Below are positions 8,460-17,801 of a DNA stretch of 64,000 bases, piece by piece. The position numbers and the translations under genes were made by a program. The notes under the pieces were generated by a model. That model had not been told where the DNA came from. It did not search any database and worked only from the letters and a program-made list of their open reading frames with translations. The stretch is from Aurantiochytrium sp. KH105. Its lineage: Eukaryota; Sar; Bigyra; Thraustochytrida; Thraustochytriidae. The DNA is taken from positions 310,001 to 374,000 of the forward strand of contig BGKB01000242.1 in NCBI GenBank assembly GCA_003116975.1. The letters run 5' to 3'. Position 1 is the stretch's first letter, and every line of letters starts with the position of its first letter.

Positions 8460-11400
8460 ATGGCGGCATTGCCAAGCGACGCCAAGGTGTCCTCCCTTGT
8501 TGATTCTTCTCCGTCTTCTTCTGAAAATACCTCATCCGCGACTGCTTCTTCGGCTGATGCAAACGCGATGCCCAAGGTTGAGTTTCAACTTGCAGACACG
8601 GCTGAACGCGAAGAGACATTATCCAAGAACGGAGCAAGCATTTCTCGCCTTGGAGGCACCACCACCAGCAAAAGGAAAAAGAAGATGTCCAAAAAAAGGC
8701 AGCAGCAAAAGCCGGACAAGCGCCTCTCGCTTCTCCTTGCCCGCGAAATGGCTTGGGATCCCTCTGTGGCTCTCTCCGATGCTCAGACCGAGGCCTTTGC
8801 TCAAGAGGCTCATCTTATCTCGCAAAAGCGACGCTCTGCTGGAGCCAAGGGTCAAAGGATGCGCGAGGTCGCCAGTGCAGGATGCCTGCCAACCCGAAGG
8901 ACGGTCCAAGTCCCTGCGCTCAAGCGTCCGTCCTCTGCGTTGCGCAAACTTCAAGATGATACGACATCTCGCATCATCGAACGAGAAGCTATGATTGAGC
9001 ATGTACGAGCTCTTGCTCAGCAAAGACCTCTCGACACAGCGCAGCTTTTACCTGCGCTCGCAAGCACGCGTGAACTGACGATACTTGTCGCGCAAGATAT
9101 TCTTGCCTGGCGAGAGGCCAACAGCGGCTTCAACCGCACCTTCCTTTGGCAAGGGCAAAACTACTTGCTCACCATGGTCTCTGATCTGAACTTTTTAGCC
9201 CGAGATTCTCACGTATCACGCACGCTCGGTATTCCTGCTGATCATTTAGAGAACAACCCGCTCATGGCAGCAACGCCACTCATTCCTCCGATGAAAAAAT
9301 CGCCTCGAAAGTCGCCATCCAAGAAAACGAATGCTCCAGGGACGAGCGAAGAACTTGGGTCTTCGGAGGAGCAAACGAGCCCACGCTCTGCAAGGAATTC
9401 TGACGAGCTTAATGCCGATACCTCTTGTGGTGACAACGACAATGCCAACGATGGCGATGACATCAATGATCACGACGACAACGACAAACCTGAAGTGGGG
9501 TCGCCGGCCAGCGCGTCATCTGCCAAAGCGCCGGTTCAAGATAATGAGACTGCAACCGCAGCAGCAGCAAAGGTGGACGACGCCAAGGAACAGACTTCCG
9601 AAGACCCTAAATGTCATGAGAATGCGAACTCCAGCTCCAAGAACAATGACCAGGAAAAGAAGGAGAACAACGCAGATGATGACGAAAAAGGAGAAGAAGA
9701 GGAAAAGGAAGAGCTGACCGGGCCTGCGCGGGAAGTCGCAGACCTTCTTCGACGGGAGCTGGCGGAAGCCGACCTACAATTTGAGGAGCGTAGAATGCGC
9801 ACACGATCACCAAGCATGGGAATCTTCCAAGAACCAAGCTTTACAACATCCGCCGATGTCCTCGAACGATGGCGCGCCACCGCAGAGGAGCAGGTGAAGG
9901 AGCTGTCTTCCTCATGGGGACTCGAAAAGGCGTACCCACGACCGGCCCTTAAGTCCCGTGCAAAGACAAAGAGGTGGTCCACTGAGGTCATCGCCTCCGA
10001 CGAAGCAATCGCTTGGACCAAAAAAGATCGAGCTTTTGGGCGTTCCACGGTCAGCTTGGATCCTGGCAACATTTATCGAACTCGCGCAACAACGGCAAGC
10101 CCATCGCAGAAGAGACGCACAGGCCGCGCTCTGTCCCGTCGGAGGCCACGCAGCACGGCGGCTGGTGCGGTACGAAAAGGAAAAGGGGCGGGCCTAACTC
10201 GTGGCATCCTTCGGACGAGACTCGCGCCCCTGAGCGCCGCAGGGCTTGCGGACATCGTTAACGTTCCCCTTCCATCCTATGCATTGTCGGAAGGAAGCAT
10301 CGGTCTTCTTTCCATGCGGACAACCGAACTTGGTGCGCCATCGCTCCGCTTGGATGTCAAAGAAGTGCAAGGTGTTCTAGAGGAGGACGCACCTTCGAGC
10401 GAGGTACGTCTTTGTCTCACAGCACTAGTCATTCTTCTCGCTCCTGGTAAAGCTGTTCCTGCAGACCTCTCGTACAAGTCTATTCGAGAGACTCTTACCG
10501 AAAAGGGGGCCGCGATTGGCGCTCGAGGACTCGTGGACGCAGCCTGTCGGGTCAGCGTGAGCTCGATTCCCAAATTCAAGGTTCTCGCATTGGCAGACTT
10601 TTTGAGCGATGCGCGCTTCCAGCCTGAAAAGGTACTTGCCCACAACCCAGAGTCTGTTGCCGCTCTCTGTGCACTGGTGATCAATCTCGTGACGGGGTCT
10701 CCGCGAAGCCGCCGATGGATAGCACATCATCTCGAAGCCTCGCACAAAATAGAAGATGGCCAAGCTGTCAATATGGAACCCGACACTTCTCCGAAACAAC
10801 AAGAGCAGCAGGAGGGTAAGGGAGAAAGTATGGCGGCTCGGCACTCGGACGGAACTTCAAAGAACGTGACGAGAAATGCGGAAATCGATCCCTCGACAGT
10901 CTCTCTCGATGAATGTGTACTTATGACGAACCTTTCGCAGGACAGAGCAGTTTATGCGATTACCTTTTTTCGTACAAAAGAACCTGCGCGAAGTCTCCTC
11001 GTCAAGTGCTACGAGCCCGTGTCTGGACAAGAGGCTGCCTTGGTCATCGCAGCACGGCAGATTCGCCGCGTGTGTGGTGTGCCAAGGGTTTCTGACTGGC
11101 AGAACGCGTGCAAGGTGATTAAGGCGCGCCTCGAGGTGCTCACGCAGCCACAGCTGGCAGTGCGTCTGCAGAGCGCCAGTGCAGACACAGCAGAGCTGCG
11201 CAAGATGTACGGGACAGCGCGCGCATATGGCCCTCACAAGTACTCCATTTCCGTGTTTTGCCGGGAAAATGAAGCGGAACCCATTCTTTTACGTCTTGCC
11301 GGCGCACGGGGCGCCGAAGCTGGCCTCCGTTTTGAAAGATGGGTCACGCGAAAGCGCGTTGCAAGCCTTCTCTATGAGCGCAAGCGCCTCGTGGCCCAGG

Positions 11401-12797
11401 AACCACTGCATGCGCCCGCCGTCGTGGAACGTATCCTCGACCACTTGCGCGTTACAGATAGAGGGATGTCCTTTGTGCGGGGTCGTCCGCCTCCCAAACC
11501 AGAGGTCAAGAATCACCGAAGCGTCATGGAGCAGGACCCGACGAAAATGTCAAAGGAGGAGCTTGCAGAACTGGAAAAGACAATTCACGAAAAGGAGAAG
11601 CTTGTTGTTCCGTCAGGTAAGAGTCCACTCGTCAAGCCGGCAGACTTTGTCCCTCGCTGCGCGCTCGATCCGCCCAAGCACTCTACACCAAAGTACGAAC
11701 CGCCACCCAAGCCCGAGTTCAAGATTCGTAAACGCCGGATTCCAAGGCCGGCCTCGTCTCAGGCGGCTGTGCCCAAGAGCCACAGCTCGCTCGCTGCACA
11801 TTCTTCGCAACGTCCCGCAACGCGAGCGTCCCAGCAAAGTAGTGTTGCCACCCTTCAAACTCCAACACCTGTGGCGGATCCGCCGCGGCCAAGAGCTGCT
11901 GAACCGGGAGAGTTTGATCGTCACCCGACCCCAAAAGAGCTTCAGGATGACTCCACGACCTCTTCGGGGTCGAACTCAGACTATGAGGAATTTGAAGACG
12001 ACGAAGAGCAGAACAAGGTGGTGGAGAGCACGTCGCGCCAGCCCGTCTCTGCAAAGAAGGACGATCCAGAGGTCGAGGCAGACGATGACGACTCGTACGA
12101 CTCTGACGCGTACTCTGATGAAGACGAAGACGACGACAATGAAGAAAATGGCAAGGGGAGCGACGACGGTGGCAGCAAGCCAAATTCAGAGCCGACCCAG
12201 AAAGCATATACGTCCACGTCAAATGCAAAAGACTATGATGATTTCGACAGCGACAGCGAGAGCGACAGTGAGAGCGAGGAAGATTACGACGACAATGAAG
12301 AAGACGGAAAGGGGAGTGGCGATGGTAGCAGCAAGCCTATTTCAGAGACGACTCAGAAAGCATATACGTCCACGTCAAATGCAAAAGGGCCTGAAAATGT
12401 TGACAGCGAGAGCGACAGTGAAAGTGAGGAAGACTACGACGACGACGACGACGACGACGACGACAATGATAATCGTAGTGATGATCGTGGGAAAAACAAT
12501 GCTGGCGAATCAAATCAAGTCAAAAACTCTGCAAGAAGTGCCAGCGACGCGAAGGCGCCCGGCCCTGAAGACTCAAGTCTTGACATGTCTGATGACGACT
12601 TTGAGGATGACTCGGACTTTGACGCTGATGCTGCTGCTGCTGCTGCCTCTCCAGGACCTGACAAGACGCCTGCCGCCGCAGGCGGTCTCACGACCAAGAT
12701 TCCCTCACTTGACCTTTCCTCCGACGACGATGATGACTCGTCTTCCTCCGACGAGGAGGACTACGACGACGACTTCCAGTCTCCCAAGTCGCCTTGA
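8460..12797 (+). CDS. large acidic protein with dynein-stalk-like region
   Basis: This 1445-residue protein starts at an ATG in strong Kozak context (gccATGG); the frame extends further 5' only with a GTG. Residues about 1-190 are Ser/Lys-rich, and about 290-420 are a low-complexity D/E/N/S stretch. Residues about 605-750 resemble the distal end of the dynein heavy-chain stalk unit. They include CLTALVILLAPGKAVPADLS, where dyneins have a hydrophobic 'AVCILLG...W' segment, and later FQPEKVLAHNPESVAALC, where dyneins have 'F.PE.V...S.AA..LC.WV'. No AAA+ motor modules are present. Residues about 820-1000 form another folded-looking segment I cannot name. From about 1170 the chain is highly acidic and contains two copies of a 52-residue-spaced repeat ending KAYTSTSNAK. 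A cytoskeletal or ciliary role is a guess from the stalk resemblance. The gene is followed on the same strand by the carboxylase, 410 bp away. Confidence 0.78.
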   Translation: MAALPSDAKVSSLVDSSPSSSENTSSATASSADANAMPKVEFQLADTAEREETLSKNGASISRLGGTTTSKRKKKMSKKRQQQKPDKRLSLLLAREMAWDPSVALSDAQTEAFAQEAHLISQKRRSAGAKGQRMREVASAGCLPTRRTVQVPALKRPSSALRKLQDDTTSRIIEREAMIEHVRALAQQRPLDTAQLLPALASTRELTILVAQDILAWREANSGFNRTFLWQGQNYLLTMVSDLNFLARDSHVSRTLGIPADHLENNPLMAATPLIPPMKKSPRKSPSKKTNAPGTSEELGSSEEQTSPRSARNSDELNADTSCGDNDNANDGDDINDHDDNDKPEVGSPASASSAKAPVQDNETATAAAAKVDDAKEQTSEDPKCHENANSSSKNNDQEKKENNADDDEKGEEEEKEELTGPAREVADLLRRELAEADLQFEERRMRTRSPSMGIFQEPSFTTSADVLERWRATAEEQVKELSSSWGLEKAYPRPALKSRAKTKRWSTEVIASDEAIAWTKKDRAFGRSTVSLDPGNIYRTRATTASPSQKRRTGRALSRRRPRSTAAGAVRKGKGAGLTRGILRTRLAPLSAAGLADIVNVPLPSYALSEGSIGLLSMRTTELGAPSLRLDVKEVQGVLEEDAPSSEVRLCLTALVILLAPGKAVPADLSYKSIRETLTEKGAAIGARGLVDAACRVSVSSIPKFKVLALADFLSDARFQPEKVLAHNPESVAALCALVINLVTGSPRSRRWIAHHLEASHKIEDGQAVNMEPDTSPKQQEQQEGKGESMAARHSDGTSKNVTRNAEIDPSTVSLDECVLMTNLSQDRAVYAITFFRTKEPARSLLVKCYEPVSGQEAALVIAARQIRRVCGVPRVSDWQNACKVIKARLEVLTQPQLAVRLQSASADTAELRKMYGTARAYGPHKYSISVFCRENEAEPILLRLAGARGAEAGLRFERWVTRKRVASLLYERKRLVAQEPLHAPAVVERILDHLRVTDRGMSFVRGRPPPKPEVKNHRSVMEQDPTKMSKEELAELEKTIHEKEKLVVPSGKSPLVKPADFVPRCALDPPKHSTPKYEPPPKPEFKIRKRRIPRPASSQAAVPKSHSSLAAHSSQRPATRASQQSSVATLQTPTPVADPPRPRAAEPGEFDRHPTPKELQDDSTTSSGSNSDYEEFEDDEEQNKVVESTSRQPVSAKKDDPEVEADDDDSYDSDAYSDEDEDDDNEENGKGSDDGGSKPNSEPTQKAYTSTSNAKDYDDFDSDSESDSESEEDYDDNEEDGKGSGDGSSKPISETTQKAYTSTSNAKGPENVDSESDSESEEDYDDDDDDDDDNDNRSDDRGKNNAGESNQVKNSARSASDAKAPGPEDSSLDMSDDDFEDDSDFDADAAAAAASPGPDKTPAAAGGLTTKIPSLDLSSDDDDDSSSSDEEDYDDDFQSPKSP
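12151..12390 (+). repeat. in-frame direct repeat, two copies at 156-bp spacing
   Basis: A segment of about 80 bp encoding KGS-DG-SKP-SE-TQKAYTSTSNAK is present at about 12151-12231 and again at about 12307-12387. The spacing of 156 bp keeps the reading frame. The DNA is nearly identical across the KAYTSTSNAK part (AAAGCATATACGTCCACGTC in both), pointing to a recent duplication inside the acidic tail. Confidence 0.85.
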
Positions 12798-13207
12798 ATG
12801 AAGATGAACGATATTCCTCCAATGTGTTTCGCACCCAATGCCTGACTTCTCCTTGATACGAAACGAAACGAAATCACCTTGCACCGGCCCCAGCCCAAGC
12901 CAGCCTTCCCACTCTTTGCGGCGATCCTCCAATGGCCTTTGCTCCGCACAGCTGGCTGGCTGGCTGGCTGGCTGCTCAGGAAGGTCACCTGGCTCCGCGT
13001 GCATGGGCCGAGCGAGGAAGATCTTCTGTCCATGACCGCAGGAAGCCCTCCTCGAGTGTCGGTCTCGGTCGCAACGCAAAGGCGAGCCTCTGCCGCTGCA
13101 GCTGCTGCTGCCGCTCTTGGTCATGGCCCCGCAGCGGCGGCGATCGGACGGAGTCCCACTTCTCTCGACTGTGAGAACGGAGTCACCAACTCGAAGGCGG
13201 CGCCAGG
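12798..13207. other. intergenic spacer upstream of the carboxylase
   Basis: This spacer between two plus-strand genes contains a (GCTG)n run at about 12951-12974. I see no coding motif. The second half (13080-13207) is GC-rich and may be the 5' UTR of the carboxylase. Confidence 0.45.
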
Positions 13208-16200
13208 ATGCAGAGCGGCAACCCGAGTCCGACAGCGCGCTCGCGGCGGCTCCTCGCGCGAGACAGGAGAGCAAAGTCGAAAGGGGGGCGTACTGCGCAT
13301 CGCCGCGCCGACGTGCAGCGCGACGAGGGCTCCTGCAGCGACGGAGAAGGAGACGAGGCTGCCGGCGGTGGGAGCATGACGAAGGAGGCTGGCCTGCGCA
13401 AGATCCTGGTCGCGAACCGAGGCGAGGTCGCGCTGCGACTTGTACGCGCGGCGTCAGAACTGGGCATCGAGACGGTGGCACTGCGCACCGAGGATGACCG
13501 CGAAGGCATGCACACGCTGCTGGCCTCGGAAGTGGCCGAGATCCCAGGCAAAGGACCTGCAGCGTACCTGAACGTGGACGAGGTCGTCCGCGCTGCCAAA
13601 AAGACAGGATGTCAGGGTATTATTCCCGGCTATGGCCTCTTGGCCGAGTCACCGCTCCTCTCCCAAGCAGCGGCGGATGCCGGCCTCATTTTCATCGGCC
13701 CTTCCGCCGAAACGCTACATCTGTTCGGAGACAAAATGGCAAGTCGAGCTCTGGCCGAGAAGCAAAAGGTGCCCGTCGTGCCTGGCATTGCCCTGGACGA
13801 TGGCATGCCCGCACTTGAACGCTTCTTTTCCGATCATGGGGGGCGTCCTGTCATGGTCAAGGCTCGGGGCGGCGGTGGAGGCAAAGGAATGCGTCTCGTA
13901 CGTGAACGTGGTCAACTTCAGGATGCCTTTGACCGGTGCAAGTCGGAGGCCGCTGCGTTCTTTGGAAATGACGAGCTTTTCGCAGAGCTTTTCGTGGAAC
14001 AGGCCAAACATGTGGAAATCCAGATTCTGGCGGACTCTCAAGGCGGCGTCCGCGCCCTTGGCTCGAGAGATTGCAGCGTCCAGCGTCAACAGCAAAAGCT
14101 TGTCGAGCTGAGCCCGTGTCCAAGCCTCAATGCCAACGTGGCCGCACAACTCGAGTCGTGCGCCGTGACGCTAGCCAGCGCCGCCAAGCTGCGAGGTTTG
14201 GCAACCTTTGAGTTTCTAGTCGAAGGCAGCGGATCATTTTACTTTCTCGAGTGTAATCCACGGCTTCAGGTTGAGCACACGGTTACCGAGGAAGTGTATG
14301 GTGTCGACCTCGTGCAGACGCAGCTTTGCTTGGCAAATGGGATCCCAGTATCCAAGGCTCTTTGCGGGCCACGCGCGGATGCGCCGAGCGCGGTGGGCGT
14401 CGCGATCGAGCTTCGCATCAACACAGAAGTCATGGACAATAACGGACAGGCACGGCCCTCCTTGGGCACCGTCTCGCATTTGATCTTTCCCCGTGGTAAG
14501 GGTGTTCGAGTTGATTCAGCGGCGCATGTGGGTTACCGTCCGCATCAGGCCTTTGATTCACTTTTCGCAAAGCTTATTGTGCACGGCAAAGATCTGGCCG
14601 AGGCGACGCGCCGGGCGTGTGGCGCACTCGACGGCTTCTCGGTGCAGGGCTTGTCGACAAATCGTGATTTCTTGCGTGCCGTACTTGAGCATCCGACTTT
14701 TGTGACGAACAATGCAGGACTGGACACGCGGTTCGTCGAGAGGCATGCTCTGGATCTTGTCGCCGCCGCGCAAAAGTCAGGCTCTGACGAGAAACTCGGA
14801 TCGCTGGCAGCCAACGCCTCCCAAGAGGATGCCACGCGATCCGCTGCCAAGGCAGCGGCTGCTGATGCCGGTCCTGGGGCCGTTCTCTCCCCGATCAACG
14901 GAGAAGTGGTCCAGCTCCAAATCAAAGAAGGCGATTTGGTGGCAAAGGGGACACCGCTTGCTCTCCTCAACGCCTTCAAAATGGAGCACCAGATTCTTGC
15001 TCATGTTCAGGGCGTGGTAAAGCGCGTGCTCGTGCAGGCCGGAGACGTCGTTTTCGAAGGTGATGTCTTGCTGGATATCACGGAGCCTGAAGACGACGCT
15101 CAGCGCGAAGCCCTCAGCAGGGGGGAGCTCGACGGCAAAAGCGCCGGGATCGACCTCGATTCGTACACGCGCGCAGATCTTGAGGCGCTGTGGGAGCGAG
15201 AGCGCTACCTCGAGGATGACTTTCGCAAGGATAAAATTGCGCAACGTCGCCATAAAATCGGTCGACGCAGTGCCCGCGAGAACCTTGAAGACATTGTGGA
15301 CGCTGGAACCTATGTTGAACTTGGCCGACTCGCGATTGCGCATCAGGCTGACCGGCGGACTGTGGACGATCTCGTTCGCACGACGCAAGGAGACGGCTTT
15401 GTGTGCGGGATTGGCAGCGTGAACGGCGCTCTCTTTTCTGATACGCGCGACTTTCGGACCGAGTGCTCCGTGTGCTCGTATGATTACCTCGTCCTTGCCG
15501 GGACCCAGGGTACGCGTGGGCACTTGAAGAAGGATCGCATCTTTGAGCTCACGGTCAAATGGAATCTCCCCATGATCATCCTCACGGAGGGCGGCGGTGG
15601 CCGGCCGAGCGACTTTGCGGACCCTGGAAGCAGCACTGCGGGGCTTAACATTCCGGCGTTTCGTCTTCTCCCGAATTGCGCGAACATTAAGATTGGCGTG
15701 GCCTCCGGTTACAACTTTGCGGGCAACACTGCGCTTCTAGGCATGTGTGATATCATCATTGCTACAAAGGACGCCAACATCGCCATGGGTGGTCCCGTCA
15801 TGGTCGAGTACGCTGGGCAGAGCAAGAAGGTGGCGCCTACGGAACTGGGTCCTGCACCCGATCAGTTTGCGCATGGTGTGGTGCACCTGATGGCGGAGGA
15901 TGAAGCCGAGGCTACACGCATGGCCAAGCAGTGTCTTTCGTACTTCCAAGGCCGCACAAACGGCTGGGAGTGCGCAGACCAACGCGTTCTGCGGACACTT
16001 GTTCCAGAAAACCGCAAGCGCGTTTACGATGTGCGCACTGTGGTTGAAGCCCTGGCAGACAAGGACAGTGTTCTCGAGTGGTGCGCCGGTTTTGGACCCG
16101 GTACAGTGACCGCCTTCATTCGTGTGGAAGGTTGGCCTGTCGGCGTTCTTGCGAACCAGCCATCGCACCTCAGCGGCGCTCTCGACGGCGACTCATGTGC

Positions 16201-16732
16201 CAAAGCTGCAGACTTTCTCACATTGTGCGAGACGCACCGTCTCCCCGTGGTCAATCTCATTGACACGCCTGGCTTTATTGTAGGACAGGAATTTGAACGC
16301 ACTGGCCTCGTCAAGCATTGCGCCCGTCTCTTCAAGGTGACCTCTACGATGACGACGCCATACATGTCAATCGTGCTGCGCAAGTCATACGGTCTCGGTG
16401 CCATGGCCATGGCTGGCGGTGCATTACAGCATCAAAATATGTTCACCGTGGCATGGCCCACGGGTGAATTTGGTGGCATGGGACTTGAAGGTGCCGTGTC
16501 TCTCACGTACAGCAAGCGCCTTTCTGAGATTGAGGACCTGAAAGAGCGGCAAGCTAAGTTCGACGAGCTCGTCCAAAAGGCTCATGATCGTGGCAGTGCT
16601 CAGGTGCTCGCCAACGATTTTGCCATCGACGACATCATTGACCCCAAGGATTCGCGCTACTGGATCCGCCGATGCGTCGAAATCGCTCAGTACTCTTCCA
16701 CGAGAGCGGCGGCCGGGTCCTCGCGTCTTTGA
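13208..16732 (+). CDS. single-chain biotin-dependent acyl-CoA carboxylase (BC-BCCP-CT)
   Basis: This 1174-residue protein joins all three parts of a biotin carboxylase complex. The biotin carboxylase part starts near residue 62 (KILVANRGEVALRLVRAA). It has the ATP-grasp loop ARGGGGGKGMRLV, the bicarbonate/biotin-site segment RDCSVQRQQQK and ECNPRLQVEHTVTEE. The biotinyl domain follows, with the target lysine at residue 591 in NAFKMEH. The carboxyltransferase part runs from about 650 to the end and includes GTQGTRGHLKKDRIFEL, EGGGGRPSD, SGYNFAGNTALLG and IDTPGFIVGQEFE. Eukaryotic acetyl-CoA carboxylase is about twice as long, and propionyl- and methylcrotonyl-CoA carboxylases are split into two subunits. 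The one-chain layout is like the bacterial long-chain acyl-CoA carboxylase (LCC) type. The substrate cannot be read from sequence. Oddities: the usual MKM is FKM, and RRHQK is RQQQK. An ATG at 13376, just before the BC domain, is an alternative start; the 56 residues before it are Arg/Ser-rich and could be a leader. Confidence 0.93.
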   Translation: MQSGNPSPTARSRRLLARDRRAKSKGGRTAHRRADVQRDEGSCSDGEGDEAAGGGSMTKEAGLRKILVANRGEVALRLVRAASELGIETVALRTEDDREGMHTLLASEVAEIPGKGPAAYLNVDEVVRAAKKTGCQGIIPGYGLLAESPLLSQAAADAGLIFIGPSAETLHLFGDKMASRALAEKQKVPVVPGIALDDGMPALERFFSDHGGRPVMVKARGGGGGKGMRLVRERGQLQDAFDRCKSEAAAFFGNDELFAELFVEQAKHVEIQILADSQGGVRALGSRDCSVQRQQQKLVELSPCPSLNANVAAQLESCAVTLASAAKLRGLATFEFLVEGSGSFYFLECNPRLQVEHTVTEEVYGVDLVQTQLCLANGIPVSKALCGPRADAPSAVGVAIELRINTEVMDNNGQARPSLGTVSHLIFPRGKGVRVDSAAHVGYRPHQAFDSLFAKLIVHGKDLAEATRRACGALDGFSVQGLSTNRDFLRAVLEHPTFVTNNAGLDTRFVERHALDLVAAAQKSGSDEKLGSLAANASQEDATRSAAKAAAADAGPGAVLSPINGEVVQLQIKEGDLVAKGTPLALLNAFKMEHQILAHVQGVVKRVLVQAGDVVFEGDVLLDITEPEDDAQREALSRGELDGKSAGIDLDSYTRADLEALWERERYLEDDFRKDKIAQRRHKIGRRSARENLEDIVDAGTYVELGRLAIAHQADRRTVDDLVRTTQGDGFVCGIGSVNGALFSDTRDFRTECSVCSYDYLVLAGTQGTRGHLKKDRIFELTVKWNLPMIILTEGGGGRPSDFADPGSSTAGLNIPAFRLLPNCANIKIGVASGYNFAGNTALLGMCDIIIATKDANIAMGGPVMVEYAGQSKKVAPTELGPAPDQFAHGVVHLMAEDEAEATRMAKQCLSYFQGRTNGWECADQRVLRTLVPENRKRVYDVRTVVEALADKDSVLEWCAGFGPGTVTAFIRVEGWPVGVLANQPSHLSGALDGDSCAKAADFLTLCETHRLPVVNLIDTPGFIVGQEFERTGLVKHCARLFKVTSTMTTPYMSIVLRKSYGLGAMAMAGGALQHQNMFTVAWPTGEFGGMGLEGAVSLTYSKRLSEIEDLKERQAKFDELVQKAHDRGSAQVLANDFAIDDIIDPKDSRYWIRRCVEIAQYSSTRAAAGSSRL

Positions 16733-16976
16733 GATACTATATTCCAATCAACAAGCCCCCTAAGATCTCGAAAAATCAAAGAAAAGAGCAAGAAGTTCTA
16801 TTTTATGGCCCAAAGCAAAGTGAAGTCGAGTCAACACTTCGACTCAGAAAGATTTGGTTTTCGATATAATTTTCTATGATACGAAGTTGCCGGGCGCCAT
16901 ACAGTGCGCAATAACCGATGTTCTGGCAACTTTTAAAAGGTAGAGAGAGAGAGAGAGAGAGAGAGGGCGAGTACAT
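16733..16976. other. convergent 3' spacer with GA microsatellite
   Basis: This is an AT-rich spacer between convergent stop codons, with a (GA)n run at 16942-16967, immediately 3' of the Cys-rich gene. Confidence 0.5.
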
Positions 16977-17801
16977 TCAAATATCGTCTGGAAAACGCCT
17001 CTCATAACCTGAGGAGCGCTGGGAGACCATCTCCATGCAAATGGGTGATTCCGTGGAGCATTGGCATCTTTTCTGGGTCGTCAGACGCATGATGCTGCTG
17101 AGGGCGCGTGTTCCGTCGTTGATCGGCGCACATTGCGCCGTGGAGGTGACGTCCACGCGCTGGCAACCCATTTTCAGTCCACGCAATTTCGGGTCAATCG
17201 CTCCTCGGCAGTTGGTGCACTCAATAAAGCCTTCAATACCCCGAGATTCGCACGTGTCATCGGTCACAGAGCCTCCCGCACCCTGAATATGGCAAGGGTT
17301 ACGCTGGCATCCGTACTCGAGACCATATTTTTTTGCTTCCGCCTTGGTAAACCAGTTGCAAAGGCCATTCGTCTCTTGCAAGGTGCATCTAGCATTGTTG
17401 AGATGATTGCAAGGGTTGCCAACGCAGCGCGTCGATCCACCGCCAAGATACACACAGGGAGTTGTCTGCAGTTCGCTGGCCGTGATGATTTGATCTTCGA
17501 GGTATGATCCTCGTGCTGCCGTGCCCATGCCAGCACAAGCTGCCTTATCTCCATCAAAATTGGCACAGGTTACATCCCACGCATCGACGGTTGCTTGCTG
17601 ATCGACGCGATCCTCTCGCGATTGCCACCAGCTGTCCTTGATTGCATAGCACGAAGGGTGGTTGAGGGTGACATTCGAAGAAGTGCTGCTGCTTCGGCTG
17701 CGGCTGCGGCGACGGCGACGGCGGCGACGCTTTCGTCCAGCCTCAGCGTAGGCCACAGCAACGACGAGGACAAGGACAGCGAGAAGTTTGAGCCAGCGCA
17801 T
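16977..17801 (-). CDS. secreted cysteine-rich protein with polybasic tract
   Basis: I do not recognise the family. The first ATG in frame is at 17801 and gives 274 residues. Residues 1-19 or so are a clear signal peptide (MRWLKLLAVLVLVVAVAYA). Directly after the likely cleavage site comes a run of Arg/Lys and Ser/Arg (about residues 23-36, including eight consecutive Arg). The rest contains 18 cysteines, many in Cys-x-n-Pro-Cys or Cys-x-x-Cys settings (CVGNPCNH, GCQRNPCHI, CTNC, CQC). It has one NVT glycosylation site and no membrane segment or GPI signal, so it is probably exported and disulphide-bonded. The basic tract could be a convertase site or bind polyanions; that is inference. The gene is divergent from the GPI-type protein and convergent with the carboxylase. 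Confidence 0.62.
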   Translation of the reverse strand: MRWLKLLAVLVLVVAVAYAEAGRKRRRRRRRRSRSRSSSTSSNVTLNHPSCYAIKDSWWQSREDRVDQQATVDAWDVTCANFDGDKAACAGMGTAARGSYLEDQIITASELQTTPCVYLGGGSTRCVGNPCNHLNNARCTLQETNGLCNWFTKAEAKKYGLEYGCQRNPCHIQGAGGSVTDDTCESRGIEGFIECTNCRGAIDPKLRGLKMGCQRVDVTSTAQCAPINDGTRALSSIMRLTTQKRCQCSTESPICMEMVSQRSSGYERRFPDDI

